Shown here piece after piece: positions 1 through 8,434 of a DNA stretch of 19,362 nt. The position numbers and the translations under genes were made by a program. The first letter of the stretch is position 1, and each line of letters starts with the position of its first letter. The stretch covers positions 1-19,362 of the forward strand of contig JBCCRH010000060.1 in the NCBI GenBank assembly GCA_039208045.1, written 5' to 3'. The DNA comes from JBCCRH01 sp039208045 (GTDB taxonomy: Bacteria; Bacteroidota; Bacteroidia; Chitinophagales; Saprospiraceae). A model generated the notes under the pieces. The model made no database searches. It was given only the letters and a program-made list of their open reading frames with translations, and had not been told where the DNA came from.

Positions 1-34
1 AGTATGAGGATGAGACGGTGATTTGTCCGAAATT

Positions 35-667
35 TTAGTAGTACAACCTATTCACGCCATACACATATTTCGAACTTTTCGTCAAGCGAAAAGGCAAGTA
101 CTGCGTAATGCGGTCGAGCTCCAATTCAAAGGGGGCATCGTATTTCAATTCTATAATAGTGGTCTCGAAGTCTCGGAATGGCAGGTGTAGAAATTGCTCA
201 TTGCAGTAGCCAAAGGCTAAATCGGTATCGATGGTGATGCGGAATTTTTGGTCTGCTGTCGCAAAATACGAGCGCTGATAAGCGTTAACGAGCGTCGGCC
301 GAAGGGAAGGAAGGTCAGGAATCAGCTGGTTTACCTCTGCTACCATTTGAGGTAGTTCTTTGGCAGAAAAAGGCTGGATGCTGGTAGTCTTTTTAAAGCC
401 GAGCTGGTTACGCTTAGCTTTGAGTTCTAACTTTGGCTGTTCTACATATTCCTCTACTTGTCCGTACCACCGTACCCGATATTTCTTTCGATCGGCCACA
501 CCTGCGACATTATCGGCAAATGCTTGCAGGTTAGGCGTGTCGAAGTAAATATTATTGATCTGCCTATCTGGATATAGCGTTCGGAATCCAGCAGGATGAG
601 CGCGAATTACCTGCTCAATAGCGGATAAGCCAACGCTCTCCAATCGATATTTTCGTTCGTACCGCAA
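35..667 (-). CDS. VTC-domain (polyphosphate polymerase-like) protein
   Basis: This 210-residue protein matches the VTC fold, the beta-tunnel domain of eukaryotic vacuolar polyphosphate polymerase that is also found in uncharacterised bacterial proteins. Visible landmarks are RYERKYR at residues 2-8, YFDTP at 41-45, RKKYRVRWYG at 60-69, LELKAKRNQLGFKK at 80-93, RITIDTDL at 143-150, IIELKY at 171-176 and SKYVYGVNR at 199-207. The alternating basic and acidic residues are those expected to line a phosphate-binding tunnel. The start appears to be TTG at 667, because the frame has an upstream stop (TGA) a few codons earlier and no ATG between. It lies 5 nt after ribB and is the last gene of the minus-strand run seen here. 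Bacterial VTC genes are often beside DUF4956 or CotH genes; the window ends too early to test that. Polyphosphate synthesis is possible but unproven. Confidence 0.85.
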   Translation of the reverse strand: MRYERKYRLESVGLSAIEQVIRAHPAGFRTLYPDRQINNIYFDTPNLQAFADNVAGVADRKKYRVRWYGQVEEYVEQPKLELKAKRNQLGFKKTTSIQPFSAKELPQMVAEVNQLIPDLPSLRPTLVNAYQRSYFATADQKFRITIDTDLAFGYCNEQFLHLPFRDFETTIIELKYDAPFELELDRITQYLPFRLTKSSKYVYGVNRLYY

Positions 668-672
668 TTGTT

Positions 673-1830
673 CTAAGCTAAATCAACATGCTCAACAATC
701 TCTAGGCCATAGCCAATCAAACCAATACGACGCTTGGGGCTGTTCGTCATCAAACGAATCTTGCTAATGCCCAAATCTCTCAGAATTTGTGCCCCAATTC
801 CAAAATCGCGCTGCGACATCTCCCCAGATTTTTGTAAATCTAAGGGTTTATTATTGCCCTGCTTTGCCGCAAATTCTTTCAACTGATACAAAAAATCACC
901 TGATTTTTCTCCGTGCCGCATGTAGAGTAATACCCCTGTGCCCTCTTTAGCAATAATCGAAATGGCCTTTTCTAGCTGTGTGCCATAATTATCAAAAAGT
1001 GACCCTAGAATATTGCCCGTTTCCGTAGAAGAATGTACCCGAACTAATACGGAATCGTTGGGCATCCAAGTGCCTTTTTTGATGGCTAAGTGTACATCTC
1101 CTGTCGTCTCTTGCTCATATGCAATGAGATCGAAAGGACCAAATTGCGTGTTAAGGCTGAGCGTAGCCGCACGGCTTACTAATCGTTCCGTACGCATCCG
1201 ATAAGCTACTAAATCTTTGATGGCGATGATCTTTAGATCAAATCGCGTTGCAATTTCCATAAGCTGTGGCAAACGTGCCATGCTACCATCAGGATTTAGG
1301 ATTTCTACCAGTACGCCTGCTGGCGAAAAGCCTGCCATCCTTGCTAAGTCGATAGCTGCCTCGGTATGGCCCGTGCGGCGCAATACTCCACCCGTTTTAG
1401 CACGAAGCGGAAAAATATGCCCTGGCCGCGCAAAGTCTGTAGGCTTAGTGATTGGATCTACTAGTGCTTTGATACCCGTAGATCGGTCATAGGCTGAAAT
1501 ACCAGTGGTACAACCTCGACCGATGAGGTCAATCGACACCGTGAAGGCTGTTTCATGAAGTGCTGTATTGGAACTCACCATCATAGGGAGGTCTAGTTCG
1601 TCCGCTCGACTTTCGTCAATAGGCGTGCAGATCAACCCACGTCCGTGCGTAGCCATGAAGTTGATGATCTCTGGTGTAATACAGTCTGCTGCACAGATGA
1701 AGTCGCCTTCGTTCTCCCGATCTTCATCGTCTACCACAATGATTACTTTCCCTGCCTTTATATCAGCGATTGCCTCTTCTATCGTATTCAACTTGATACT
1801 AGTTGACTCTTTTAGGTGGTTGCCAAACAT
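673..1830 (-). CDS. ribB: 3,4-dihydroxy-2-butanone 4-phosphate synthase with degenerate GTP cyclohydrolase II domain
   Basis: This 385-residue riboflavin-pathway protein has two domains. Residues ~14-212 form a complete RibB domain, which converts ribulose 5-phosphate to DHBP and formate. It contains VDDEDRENEGDF (33-44), TTGISAYDRS (108-117), ARPGHIFPLRAKTGG (134-148) and RTGHTEAAIDLARMAG (152-167). Residues ~215-383 align with GTP cyclohydrolase II (RibA) but look catalytically dead. At the three positions of the zinc cysteines in the classical CxTGD...RCDCGxQL motif there are T269, D280 and Y282, and the EGRGIGL segment is replaced around 305-311. The end, DFGIGAQIL...TNSPKR...GYGLEI, is retained. 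The ATG at 1830 lies 32 nt inside the end of the upstream glycosyltransferase, and no later ATG precedes the conserved domain. Degenerate RibBA forms are known in other bacteria, so true GTP cyclohydrolase II should be encoded elsewhere. Confidence 0.93.
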   Translation of the reverse strand: MFGNHLKESTSIKLNTIEEAIADIKAGKVIIVVDDEDRENEGDFICAADCITPEIINFMATHGRGLICTPIDESRADELDLPMMVSSNTALHETAFTVSIDLIGRGCTTGISAYDRSTGIKALVDPITKPTDFARPGHIFPLRAKTGGVLRRTGHTEAAIDLARMAGFSPAGVLVEILNPDGSMARLPQLMEIATRFDLKIIAIKDLVAYRMRTERLVSRAATLSLNTQFGPFDLIAYEQETTGDVHLAIKKGTWMPNDSVLVRVHSSTETGNILGSLFDNYGTQLEKAISIIAKEGTGVLLYMRHGEKSGDFLYQLKEFAAKQGNNKPLDLQKSGEMSQRDFGIGAQILRDLGISKIRLMTNSPKRRIGLIGYGLEIVEHVDLA

Positions 1831-3007
1831 TGGTTTTTATTCCTTTTAAGTAGTTAAATAAGCCTTCCAACAAAGCCATATTCATTATTAGAAAATAACG
1901 GATATTCCGGAAGGCTAAGATATTGACATTTACGCGTCTTAGCAATATATCTAATAGCGGAACGCCGATCATCCCCCCTATCAGTAGTAAGCTTATATAT
2001 TGATAAAATGAGCTGCCTAGGAGGCTTAACAAAACACTCGACAAAAAGATTAGTAGTATAAAAACAGGCCCTAGCCAACGCAGTATTTTATGGGAGAAAA
2101 AGGCGTAGCCAAGGGTGGTCGTAGGTGGCCACCAAAGGTGGCGAAACGTATGCATATTCTGGAAATTACCCGCTGATATGCGCCGCTTACGCCTGTATTC
2201 TTCTGCAATTTCGTGAGAAACTGCCTCGTAGCAGATAGCTTCCATCTCATTGATCGCTTTACCTCCTTTTTCAAGTACTTTGAGGGTAATAAAGAAATCA
2301 TCCACTAGGTAGTTGTCCGGTACAGGCGTGAAGGCACTGGCCCGAATGGCATAGCACCCACCAAAAGGGCCTATCATTTGCCCCCAGAGCTTACCCTCCC
2401 AATGCTTTAGCCATACTTCACGGGAGATATAGGTATCTTCTGATTGAGAAATTCCTCGATCCTTTTCCATTCCAGTATGTACCATATTCGCATCTACCAC
2501 TTCAATCTCCTTGTTCTTAAAGTGCTTGATTAGATGGCGAAAGGCTTGAGGATGTGGCATCACATTGGCATCCGTCACGACCAGCACTAATTCCCCTGCC
2601 TCCGCGAAGTCTGCTGTAGCACGCGCTACCAATTCATTAACTACCCCCGGTTTGCCCCGCCGTTGGCGAAAGCCAAAAAACTGAACCGTAGCATGCTGCT
2701 GTGCATAGCGCTCTACAATGGCATTGGTCTGATCTTCAGAACAGTCGGAACCAATATAAAAGAACAATTTATTGGCCGGATAAGAAATAGCTAATAGCGC
2801 CTGTAGCTTTTCCTCAATCACTCGCTCTTCATTATATAAGGACATGATAACAGCAACGGTGGGCCAGGCTTCTTGGTCTTGCTCGTAAACGACTTGATTG
2901 GGAGGTCTTTGAGCTGCCCATGTGGACAATAGATAAGGATAGATTACATAAGAATGTACCAAAGCGAGGGCACTGATCCAGAATATAATTTGTAGGAGTA
3001 AAATCAT
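1799..3007 (-). CDS. Membrane-bound family 2 glycosyltransferase
   Basis: This 402-residue protein resembles processive or poly-sugar GT2 enzymes. An N-terminal membrane helix spans about residues 2-24. The GT-A catalytic domain covers ~49-290, with VAVIMSLYNEE (51-61), the nucleotide-sugar/metal motif TDAN (145-148, in the place of DxD), GPFGGCYAIR (213-222), the DD acid pair at 236-237 and the basic segment RRKRR (272-276), where related enzymes carry a QxxRW-like motif. Two or three membrane helices follow (~312-332, 337-356, 366-385), and the tail WQPPKR is common in such enzymes. It probably transfers sugar to a lipid-linked or extracellular polysaccharide; the substrate cannot be told. 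It follows the GT4 gene by 27 nt and overlaps ribB by 32 nt, so the three are probably one transcript. Confidence 0.9.
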   Translation of the reverse strand: MILLLQIIFWISALALVHSYVIYPYLLSTWAAQRPPNQVVYEQDQEAWPTVAVIMSLYNEERVIEEKLQALLAISYPANKLFFYIGSDCSEDQTNAIVERYAQQHATVQFFGFRQRRGKPGVVNELVARATADFAEAGELVLVVTDANVMPHPQAFRHLIKHFKNKEIEVVDANMVHTGMEKDRGISQSEDTYISREVWLKHWEGKLWGQMIGPFGGCYAIRASAFTPVPDNYLVDDFFITLKVLEKGGKAINEMEAICYEAVSHEIAEEYRRKRRISAGNFQNMHTFRHLWWPPTTTLGYAFFSHKILRWLGPVFILLIFLSSVLLSLLGSSFYQYISLLLIGGMIGVPLLDILLRRVNVNILAFRNIRYFLIMNMALLEGLFNYLKGIKTNVWQPPKRVN

Positions 3008-3034
3008 ACCGTTCTTAAGTACTGCAAAAATTCA

Positions 3035-4249
3035 CTACAGCGCCCCCACCGTGAACGAATCGTAGGTATTGAGCAACCGTTGTGCAATGTAGTGACTATC
3101 ATAGGTATCGTGTATGCGATCTTGTGCCTGTCGGCCAATTTTTTCGAGTGTCCCATTTTGTTGGTAACAAAAATCAATTTGCTGCACAAAATCGGCTACT
3201 GTATTTGCGATAAGCACTTCCTGCTGATGCTGGGCTTGAATGCCTTCCAGCCCTAAGCTGGTAGTGAGCACCACTCGCCCCAGCGCCATCCCTTCTAGTA
3301 TTTTTGCACGCATTCCGCTGCCTGACAAGAGCGGCACCACCATAATGCTATGCTGATTGATAAAATCAGCTGCAACAGGCACTTCTCCATGCACCTTCAC
3401 CCCACTCTTTTTGATCTTGTACATCCAAGATGGGGTATTTCGACCCGCAATATGTAGCTCTAACTTAGGAAACTTTGTGCGCAATCTCCCCCAAACTTGT
3501 TCCAAAAACCAAACCAAGCCCTCCTGGTTAGGCATCCAATCTAAAGAGCCAATAAATGAAATGGATAAAGGTTGTTGATAGCTCCCAAAATCAGGCTCAT
3601 AATCGGTGCTATCTAGGCCGATGGGTACGACCACTCCACTTTTGGTAAAACCCATTTTACGATAGGTTTCTAAGTCTCTTTTCGTTATGGCGACCAAGAT
3701 ATCGTACTTATTCAGAGCAGTCTTTTCGTATTTCGCTAGTTTTTTGGTTAGGTGTTTAAGATACCAGTGCTTTGGAAAAAACTTGGTGTTTTTCGTGATA
3801 CGTTCCCATATTTCGTGCTCTACGTTGTGCGCGCGCATGGCAATGATCGCATCCGAATGCGCACGTATGATCGGAATATAGGGAGCTAAATACAGCGTTT
3901 CTAACTGGATGACATCAAAGGTTTGAGTAGCCAGTATTTGCTTTAAGCGATCTTCGAAGGCCTTACTGATAAATCGCTGGATATGATAAGACTCTGAGGA
4001 AAATAGATTCTTGAAGGCCTCTGCTGGTTTTATCCGATTATCAACATCTACGGTATGGATCGCTTTGTAGTGGTCAAGTACCGATGGGAAGTGATTCTTT
4101 TTCTTGAAATAGTGCTTCGAGGTGTTCATGGCGAGCAAGCTTACCTCAGCTCTAAGACTAGCAAAGGAACGGCTGAGACTAGTAATGGCAATAGATTCCC
4201 CATCTTTTAATGGATATGGGAATTTTTTACAAAGCTGAAGTATTTTCAT
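3035..4249 (-). CDS. Family 4 (GT-B) glycosyltransferase
   Basis: This 404-residue cytosolic glycosyltransferase has the GT-B fold. The N-terminal half starts MKILQLCKKFPYPLKDGESI, the nucleotide-free acceptor domain with its early glycine-containing loop. RAHNVEHEIWER lies at 139-150. The C-terminal donor domain starts near 228 with SISFIGSLDWMPNQEG, and LHIAGRNTP (265-273) is the usual strand before the donor site. The donor-binding signature GSGMRAKILEGMALGRVVLTT sits at 310-330, with the conserved EGMA..R.V pattern; the second acid of the usual EX7E motif is replaced (SLGLEGI). It is the first gene of the minus-strand run that continues into GT2, ribB and the VTC protein. The 137-nt gap upstream should hold its promoter, but I found no convincing TAnnTTTG box there. 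Substrate unknown; polysaccharide or glycolipid synthesis is likely from the neighbouring GT2. Confidence 0.9.
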   Translation of the reverse strand: MKILQLCKKFPYPLKDGESIAITSLSRSFASLRAEVSLLAMNTSKHYFKKKNHFPSVLDHYKAIHTVDVDNRIKPAEAFKNLFSSESYHIQRFISKAFEDRLKQILATQTFDVIQLETLYLAPYIPIIRAHSDAIIAMRAHNVEHEIWERITKNTKFFPKHWYLKHLTKKLAKYEKTALNKYDILVAITKRDLETYRKMGFTKSGVVVPIGLDSTDYEPDFGSYQQPLSISFIGSLDWMPNQEGLVWFLEQVWGRLRTKFPKLELHIAGRNTPSWMYKIKKSGVKVHGEVPVAADFINQHSIMVVPLLSGSGMRAKILEGMALGRVVLTTSLGLEGIQAQHQQEVLIANTVADFVQQIDFCYQQNGTLEKIGRQAQDRIHDTYDSHYIAQRLLNTYDSFTVGAL

Positions 4250-4386
4250 GCAGCCATTTTTTATTAGAGTAGTTGCTCAATAATAGTTTACTTATGTTCT
4301 GGATTATATGTTAAGGTCTTATGTAAAAGAATGCGAAGAAGCTGAAAATCGAGAGGCCTAAATATAGTAATTTTCCGTTACTCCTT

Positions 4387-4767
4387 TTACTCTATTTCTA
4401 CAATCACTTCTTGGTCTTTGCTCCACGGTGGTGATACCACACACAAAAATCGAACAGCTTCCTCCCCTGTATTTCTAAAGTGCTGCACCGCTTTTGCAGG
4501 AATGTGTATCATATCCCCTGTTTCCATTGGAAAATACGTTCCATCAATAATCGCCTCTCCTCGGCCGCTGAGGATAATGTATACTTCGGAACTCTCTTTT
4601 AAAATATGCGGTACAGAACTTTCTCCCTGACCCAATTCAGCTAATGCCAAACTATATCCTAAATCTAAGTCATCGTTCTTAGGGTGTAGTACCTCTCTAA
4701 TTTTCGTGAAATCCCCAGCAATAAAACTAGGGATTTCACGCATGGTTTTTAGCACTATCGGCTCCAT
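4387..4767 (-). CDS. Single-domain cupin protein
   Basis: This 126-residue protein is a small beta-barrel cupin. The first cupin motif is at about 52-70 (VPHILKESSEVYIILSGRG) and the second at about 84-99 (GDMIHIPAKAVQHFRN). Of the usual four metal ligands it has His54, Glu61 and His96, while the second His of the HxH pair is Leu56. This H-x-L-x3-SEVY version occurs in a subgroup of small cupins. The role is unknown; such proteins can be sugar or metabolite-binding enzymes or sensors. It starts only 5 nt after the M1 peptidase stop, so it is probably translated from the same transcript. No strong terminator follows it. Family assignment is secure, function is not. Confidence 0.9.
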   Translation of the reverse strand: MEPIVLKTMREIPSFIAGDFTKIREVLHPKNDDLDLGYSLALAELGQGESSVPHILKESSEVYIILSGRGEAIIDGTYFPMETGDMIHIPAKAVQHFRNTGEEAVRFLCVVSPPWSKDQEVIVEIE

Positions 4768-4772
4768 AACGG

Positions 4773-6635
4773 TTATTCTTTATCCTGAGAATATACATTA
4801 TTTTCTAGGATGGCATCGGCCATCCCGCGATTGGGATCTAGCTCTATCTTCTCAATTTCTTCAATTGGTACCGGAAGCATTAGTTCATAATTGGGGTGTG
4901 TCCATGGCCAGTCTTCCTCTATTTGCATTTTGACGCCTTCCTTTGGGGAGGGTTTATTCCCACGCATAATTCGTAGGGCAATATTATGAAAGCTTTGCGA
5001 ACCATCTTTGTAGGTTACCAATAAATCGATAGGCATGGGTACTCTCCCGTTTTTTTGAAGGGTAACCTTTGTTTTTCCGTCTTCAGTCGCTTCTACTTTA
5101 CCAATACCGTAATCGATTAGGTCGGTCGTATTTACCATATATTCTTTGTACCAGTCCAGCTCTAAACCAGAAGCTTTTTCCATCACTCTAAAAAAGTCAT
5201 TGGCATTGGGGTGCTTAAACTTCCAAGTATCATAATAGTCCAATAAGCCTTGATAAAATGCCTCGTGCCCCATAATGTAGCGCAATTGGTACATCACGAT
5301 AGAGCCTTTAGTGTAGGCAGCCACGCCATAGGCTCGGTTCTTTGTAAAATGATCCGCATGAGTGCTCAATGGCTCTTCATCCCCACTCATCGAAAAATTA
5401 ATAAAGCCTGGAAGAGAACCCACATGTGGATTCTTTCTTACAGTTCCCGGAATTTTATTATTGGCACGCAAAAAATTCATCACGGCCGCACTGGCAAAGC
5501 TTGTAAAGCCTTCGTCCATCCAGGCATACAGACTCTCATTGGTACCTAGTACCATTTGGTACCAGCTGTGCATTAGTTCATGTACCGAAACCCCTACCAA
5601 GCTAGACAAGCTACGCTCGCCTGTAATTAAAGTGGCCATCGGATATTCCATCCCACCATCACCTCCTTGTACAAAGCTATACTGCTTGTAAGGATATTGA
5701 CCGTAGGTGGCGTTGATATTATCAAAAGCTAAGTCCATAATTTCAGGAAGTAGCTTCCAATTATCTTCTGTCTTTTCATTTTTCTGATAAAAGAAATGAA
5801 GCACCGTACCATCCTTTCGTACCAAGCGATCGTGGGTATAATCGGGGTCAGCGCCCCACATAAAGTCATGTACATTAGGCGCAATGAAGTGCCAGGTCAA
5901 GCGATCTCCTTTGGTCTTCACTCTGGTTCCCGCCGCCTCGTAGCCATGCCCAATTTCCTGAGGATTTTGTAAGTATCCAGTTCCTCCAATAGTATAGTCC
6001 TTATCAATCGTGATTTTCACATCAAAATCCCCCCAAACTCCATGGAATTCGCGCCCAACATAGGGGTTGGCATGCCAGCCTTGGTAGTCGTACTCTACCA
6101 GTTTGGGATACCATTGCGACATCGAATACGCGATGCCTTCCGAATTATCGCGCCCAGAGCGGCGAATTTGTACCGGCACTTGTGCTTCAAATGTCATGTC
6201 AAATATGGCGCTGCTATTCGGTGCTATCGGCTCATTGAGCTCCACCTCTAGAATAGTACCTACTACCTCAAACTTCACAGGAGTCCCATTGTGTTTTAGC
6301 GAAATAATTTTTTGATAGCCTATTTCATCATCCTTCAAACTGGAAATACGAGCTGCCACTCGACGATCTGGATCGGTAATCGTTCTTGAGCGGACATCCA
6401 TCATGCTCCCTGGCTGAAAGGCATTAAAATACAGGTGGTAAAATACTCGATCTAATTGATCTGGTGAGTTGTTAATGTAGACTAGCTGCTGTTTTCCTTT
6501 ATACTGATGTTTTTTAACATCAAAATCAATTTCCATTTGATAGCTTACGCGCTGTTGCCAGCGATCGGCAGCTTGGCCGCTCATGCTGGTTCCTCCAATC
6601 AAAAGTAAGCATATACTCCACAAAAAACGTTTCAT
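4773..6635 (-). CDS. Secreted M1-family zinc aminopeptidase
   Basis: This 620-residue gluzincin metallopeptidase has a cleavable signal peptide (about residues 1-22, ending near GQA). The N-terminal beta-sandwich domain runs to about 270. The catalytic domain has the substrate-binding motif GGMEY at 327-331 (GAMEN in classical members), the zinc motif HELMH at 352-356, and the third ligand Glu375 exactly 18 residues later (HExxH-x18-E). Tyr441 in AYTKGS matches the catalytic tyrosine. It probably removes N-terminal residues from peptides in the periplasm or at the outer surface. It lies 30 nt after the solute-binding protein and 5 nt before the cupin, in one probable operon. No T9SS sorting domain is visible at the C-terminus, which ends in a short charged tail. 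The peptide preference cannot be read from sequence. Confidence 0.93.
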   Translation of the reverse strand: MKRFLWSICLLLIGGTSMSGQAADRWQQRVSYQMEIDFDVKKHQYKGKQQLVYINNSPDQLDRVFYHLYFNAFQPGSMMDVRSRTITDPDRRVAARISSLKDDEIGYQKIISLKHNGTPVKFEVVGTILEVELNEPIAPNSSAIFDMTFEAQVPVQIRRSGRDNSEGIAYSMSQWYPKLVEYDYQGWHANPYVGREFHGVWGDFDVKITIDKDYTIGGTGYLQNPQEIGHGYEAAGTRVKTKGDRLTWHFIAPNVHDFMWGADPDYTHDRLVRKDGTVLHFFYQKNEKTEDNWKLLPEIMDLAFDNINATYGQYPYKQYSFVQGGDGGMEYPMATLITGERSLSSLVGVSVHELMHSWYQMVLGTNESLYAWMDEGFTSFASAAVMNFLRANNKIPGTVRKNPHVGSLPGFINFSMSGDEEPLSTHADHFTKNRAYGVAAYTKGSIVMYQLRYIMGHEAFYQGLLDYYDTWKFKHPNANDFFRVMEKASGLELDWYKEYMVNTTDLIDYGIGKVEATEDGKTKVTLQKNGRVPMPIDLLVTYKDGSQSFHNIALRIMRGNKPSPKEGVKMQIEEDWPWTHPNYELMLPVPIEEIEKIELDPNRGMADAILENNVYSQDKE

Positions 6636-6665
6636 TATCGTGCTAAATTTTACTGTTCAACAATT

Positions 6666-7727
6666 CTATTTCCAATTATTTTTTTCCAACATAGCTTCTG
6701 CCTTTTCCCATTGTTGCCAAGCTATGTCATAGTCAATTTTACCTTCTTGAAAACCGCCCAACTCAATCAAAAAATCGGAAGGAAGTGCCATTACATTAAC
6801 CGAATAGAGCTTTAGTGCATTGTTGTACTGCTCTTGAATATTAGTATCTGTCAAAAAACCAATAAGCAGCAGGGCATCTCTCCACCGTGGTGTTCCGTTT
6901 GCCACTCCTAATCCACTGAGATGGCCGTATGTCTTCCCATCTTTAGTTGAAACAAACTCGAACCCTAGCTTCTCAGCCATTTTAAATTGTTGGGGATCAC
7001 CCGACATTTGGTATTGCACCAAGGAAGCAGCCGAAATAAGTCCTGCCTTGGCCTTTCCCGAGCCGACCAATTCGATCGTTTCATAATCTGATAAGGCCAT
7101 GCTATCTACTGCATAACGAGCATAGTTGCTCATCCAGGAGTTCACCTGAGTAGCAGGGGACTGAGTGAGTAGCTTCGCTACCAAATCCTGTGCAATGACT
7201 TGATTGGCAGGTAGTACCAACTGATTTGCCCAAGCTTTATCGATCTTTTTACCTGGCATGGGCAAGGTGGTTGGATCAACTTGCTGTTTGGGGTAGACAA
7301 AGCCCATGAAATTCTTACTTACGCCTACCCAATATCCGTTTTTGTCCTCATAGGCCGTTGGGACATTCTTTTCTATTTGCTCCGAAGAAAACGGCTGCAG
7401 GAGCCCTTCCTCTTGGGCTTTTTTGAAGTAGCTCACATCTTCAAACAGCACCACATCTGCCTGGCGGGTGCCTTTTTCAGCTATTAGCTTTGCTAATAAT
7501 TCTTCATCGCTCGCTTGAGTAATATTCACAGTGGTATTGTACCGTTCTTCAAACTGCTGCAATAGCGCCTGATCCTCTTTGTAATAGCGATAGGTATATA
7601 AGTTCAACTGATCTTTAATTGCTTTCTTTACATTACTGGAAGGCTGATCGTTGGTATTGGTCGGTTGGCAAGCAAAAAAGCAGAACGATAGTGCAAGAAG
7701 GAGTATGTTGCGGTAGATTCCGTTCAT
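6666..7727 (-). CDS. Extracellular solute-binding lipoprotein, Fe(3+)-type family
   Basis: The frame is open to 7781, but I choose the ATG at 7727 (353 residues). It gives a compact lipoprotein signal (ILLLALSFCFFAC, Cys20 the likely lipidated residue, with a loose Bacteroidota-type lipobox), and a TAnnTTTG box at 7779-7786 would start transcription downstream of 7781. The mature part follows the FbpA/FutA-like periplasmic-binding fold: LNLYTYRYY (41-49) as first strand, ADVVLFEDVSY (90-100), the hinge region near 131-145 and a C-terminal W-K end after AMLEKNNWK. In iron-binding relatives a Tyr-Tyr pair lies in the strand after the G-x-A-x-x-x-x-A/G segment; here that segment reads GLISAASLVQYQ (229-240) without the pair. 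No permease or ATPase gene is adjacent. It leads the run with M1 peptidase and cupin. The ligand is unknown and may not be iron. Confidence 0.8.
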   Translation of the reverse strand: MNGIYRNILLLALSFCFFACQPTNTNDQPSSNVKKAIKDQLNLYTYRYYKEDQALLQQFEERYNTTVNITQASDEELLAKLIAEKGTRQADVVLFEDVSYFKKAQEEGLLQPFSSEQIEKNVPTAYEDKNGYWVGVSKNFMGFVYPKQQVDPTTLPMPGKKIDKAWANQLVLPANQVIAQDLVAKLLTQSPATQVNSWMSNYARYAVDSMALSDYETIELVGSGKAKAGLISAASLVQYQMSGDPQQFKMAEKLGFEFVSTKDGKTYGHLSGLGVANGTPRWRDALLLIGFLTDTNIQEQYNNALKLYSVNVMALPSDFLIELGGFQEGKIDYDIAWQQWEKAEAMLEKNNWK

Positions 7728-7778
7728 AGAAGAAATGCTTTTTGATGCCAAATAGCGGGAGCTAAAAATGAATAATTG

Positions 7779-7786
7779 CAAATGTA
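7779..7786 (-). promoter_or_regulatory. Probable -7 box for the solute-binding protein run
   Basis: On the minus strand this reads TACATTTG, matching TAnnTTTG. No clear TTTG -33 box lies 19-20 nt upstream. Transcription would begin near 7774, which favours the ATG at 7727 over the longer frame to 7781. Confidence 0.4.
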
Positions 7787-7799
7787 AACTTTTTCATTG

Positions 7800-7832
7800 T
7801 TTTGTCCTTATGACAATATTACAGTAATTTTG
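7800..7832 (+). promoter_or_regulatory. Bacteroidota-type promoter for the DUF6580/DUF5522 pair
   Basis: The -7 box TAATTTTG (7825-7832) fits TAnnTTTG exactly. A -33 box TTTTG (7800-7804) lies 20 nt upstream, the spacing expected for the Bacteroidota housekeeping sigma factor. Transcription would start near 7837, about 25 nt before the ATG at 7862. Confidence 0.65.
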
Positions 7833-7861
7833 AGGCTCACTGGCCAAAATGATATAGACCA

Positions 7862-8431
7862 ATGCTAAAGAAAATTGATCCTAAATTAGGTGTAATCACC
7901 TTGCTAATTGCTGTTGTAGCGTTATCACGTCTATTCTCACCACTGTATAACTTTACGCCAATCACTGCGATGGCACTATTTGGGGGTGCCTATTTTAGCC
8001 GGAAATGGCTGGCATTTGTGATTCCTTTTGCGGCAATGTGGCTCAGTGACCTGTATCTCAACAATGTCGTGTATGCTGCTAAGTACCCTGATTATTACAC
8101 TAGTTTTACATGGTTTGGAGATATGTGGGTCTACGCTAGTTTCTTCCTCATTGTGCTATTGGGGATGGGGCTGCTGCAAAAAGTTAGCTTTTTGCGGGTA
8201 GCAGGTACGAGTTTGCTGGCATCCGTATTATTCTTCTTAATCACCAATTTTGGAGCATGGCTGAGCTTGCCGATGTACACCAAAGATATTTCAGGTTTGA
8301 TGCAATCGTATGCTGCGGGTATTCCATTTTTTCAATACACGGTAGCGGGTGATTTATTCTATGCTTTTATTTTCTTTGGTGCTTTCGAGTGGATGAAGAG
8401 CCGATTCCCACAATTGCAATTATCGAAATAG
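7862..8431 (+). CDS. DUF6580 family integral membrane protein
   Basis: This 189-residue hydrophobic protein has about five or six membrane segments (near 9-26, 33-45, 48-66, 84-106, 112-132 and 158-176). Typical landmarks of the family are NFTPITAMALFGGAYF (30-45), AMWLSDLYLNN (58-68), TNFGAWLSLPMY (128-139) and FFQYTVAGDLFYAF (156-169). Family members are small Bacteroidota membrane proteins without proven function. Their size and helix count resemble substrate-binding (S) components of ECF vitamin transporters, which is inference. The ATG at 7862 follows a well-formed promoter by about 25-30 nt. The next gene, a DUF5522 protein, begins 3 nt after its stop, a pairing that suggests a shared job. 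The gene is divergent from the solute-binding protein. Confidence 0.85.
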   Translation: MLKKIDPKLGVITLLIAVVALSRLFSPLYNFTPITAMALFGGAYFSRKWLAFVIPFAAMWLSDLYLNNVVYAAKYPDYYTSFTWFGDMWVYASFFLIVLLGMGLLQKVSFLRVAGTSLLASVLFFLITNFGAWLSLPMYTKDISGLMQSYAAGIPFFQYTVAGDLFYAFIFFGAFEWMKSRFPQLQLSK

Positions 8432-8434
8432 ATC

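Noticed and set aside
4250..4386. GAAAAT/ATTTTC inverted repeat after the cupin gene as a terminator.
   Set aside because: Only a 6-bp A/T stem with a 20-nt loop and no adjoining T-run; not distinguishable from chance.
5250..5691. Overlapping plus-strand ORFs inside the M1 peptidase gene.
   Set aside because: They are antisense frames of a gene with clear zinc-site motifs and show no protein-family features.
7728..7781. Longer N-terminus of the solute-binding protein starting at 7781.
   Set aside because: It places 18 polar residues before the lipoprotein signal and starts upstream of the likely transcription start.
7820..7860. A GGCTCACTGG stretch resembling part of a B12 box before the DUF6580 gene.
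   Set aside because: The intergenic space is too short for a cobalamin riboswitch, and the other conserved elements are missing.
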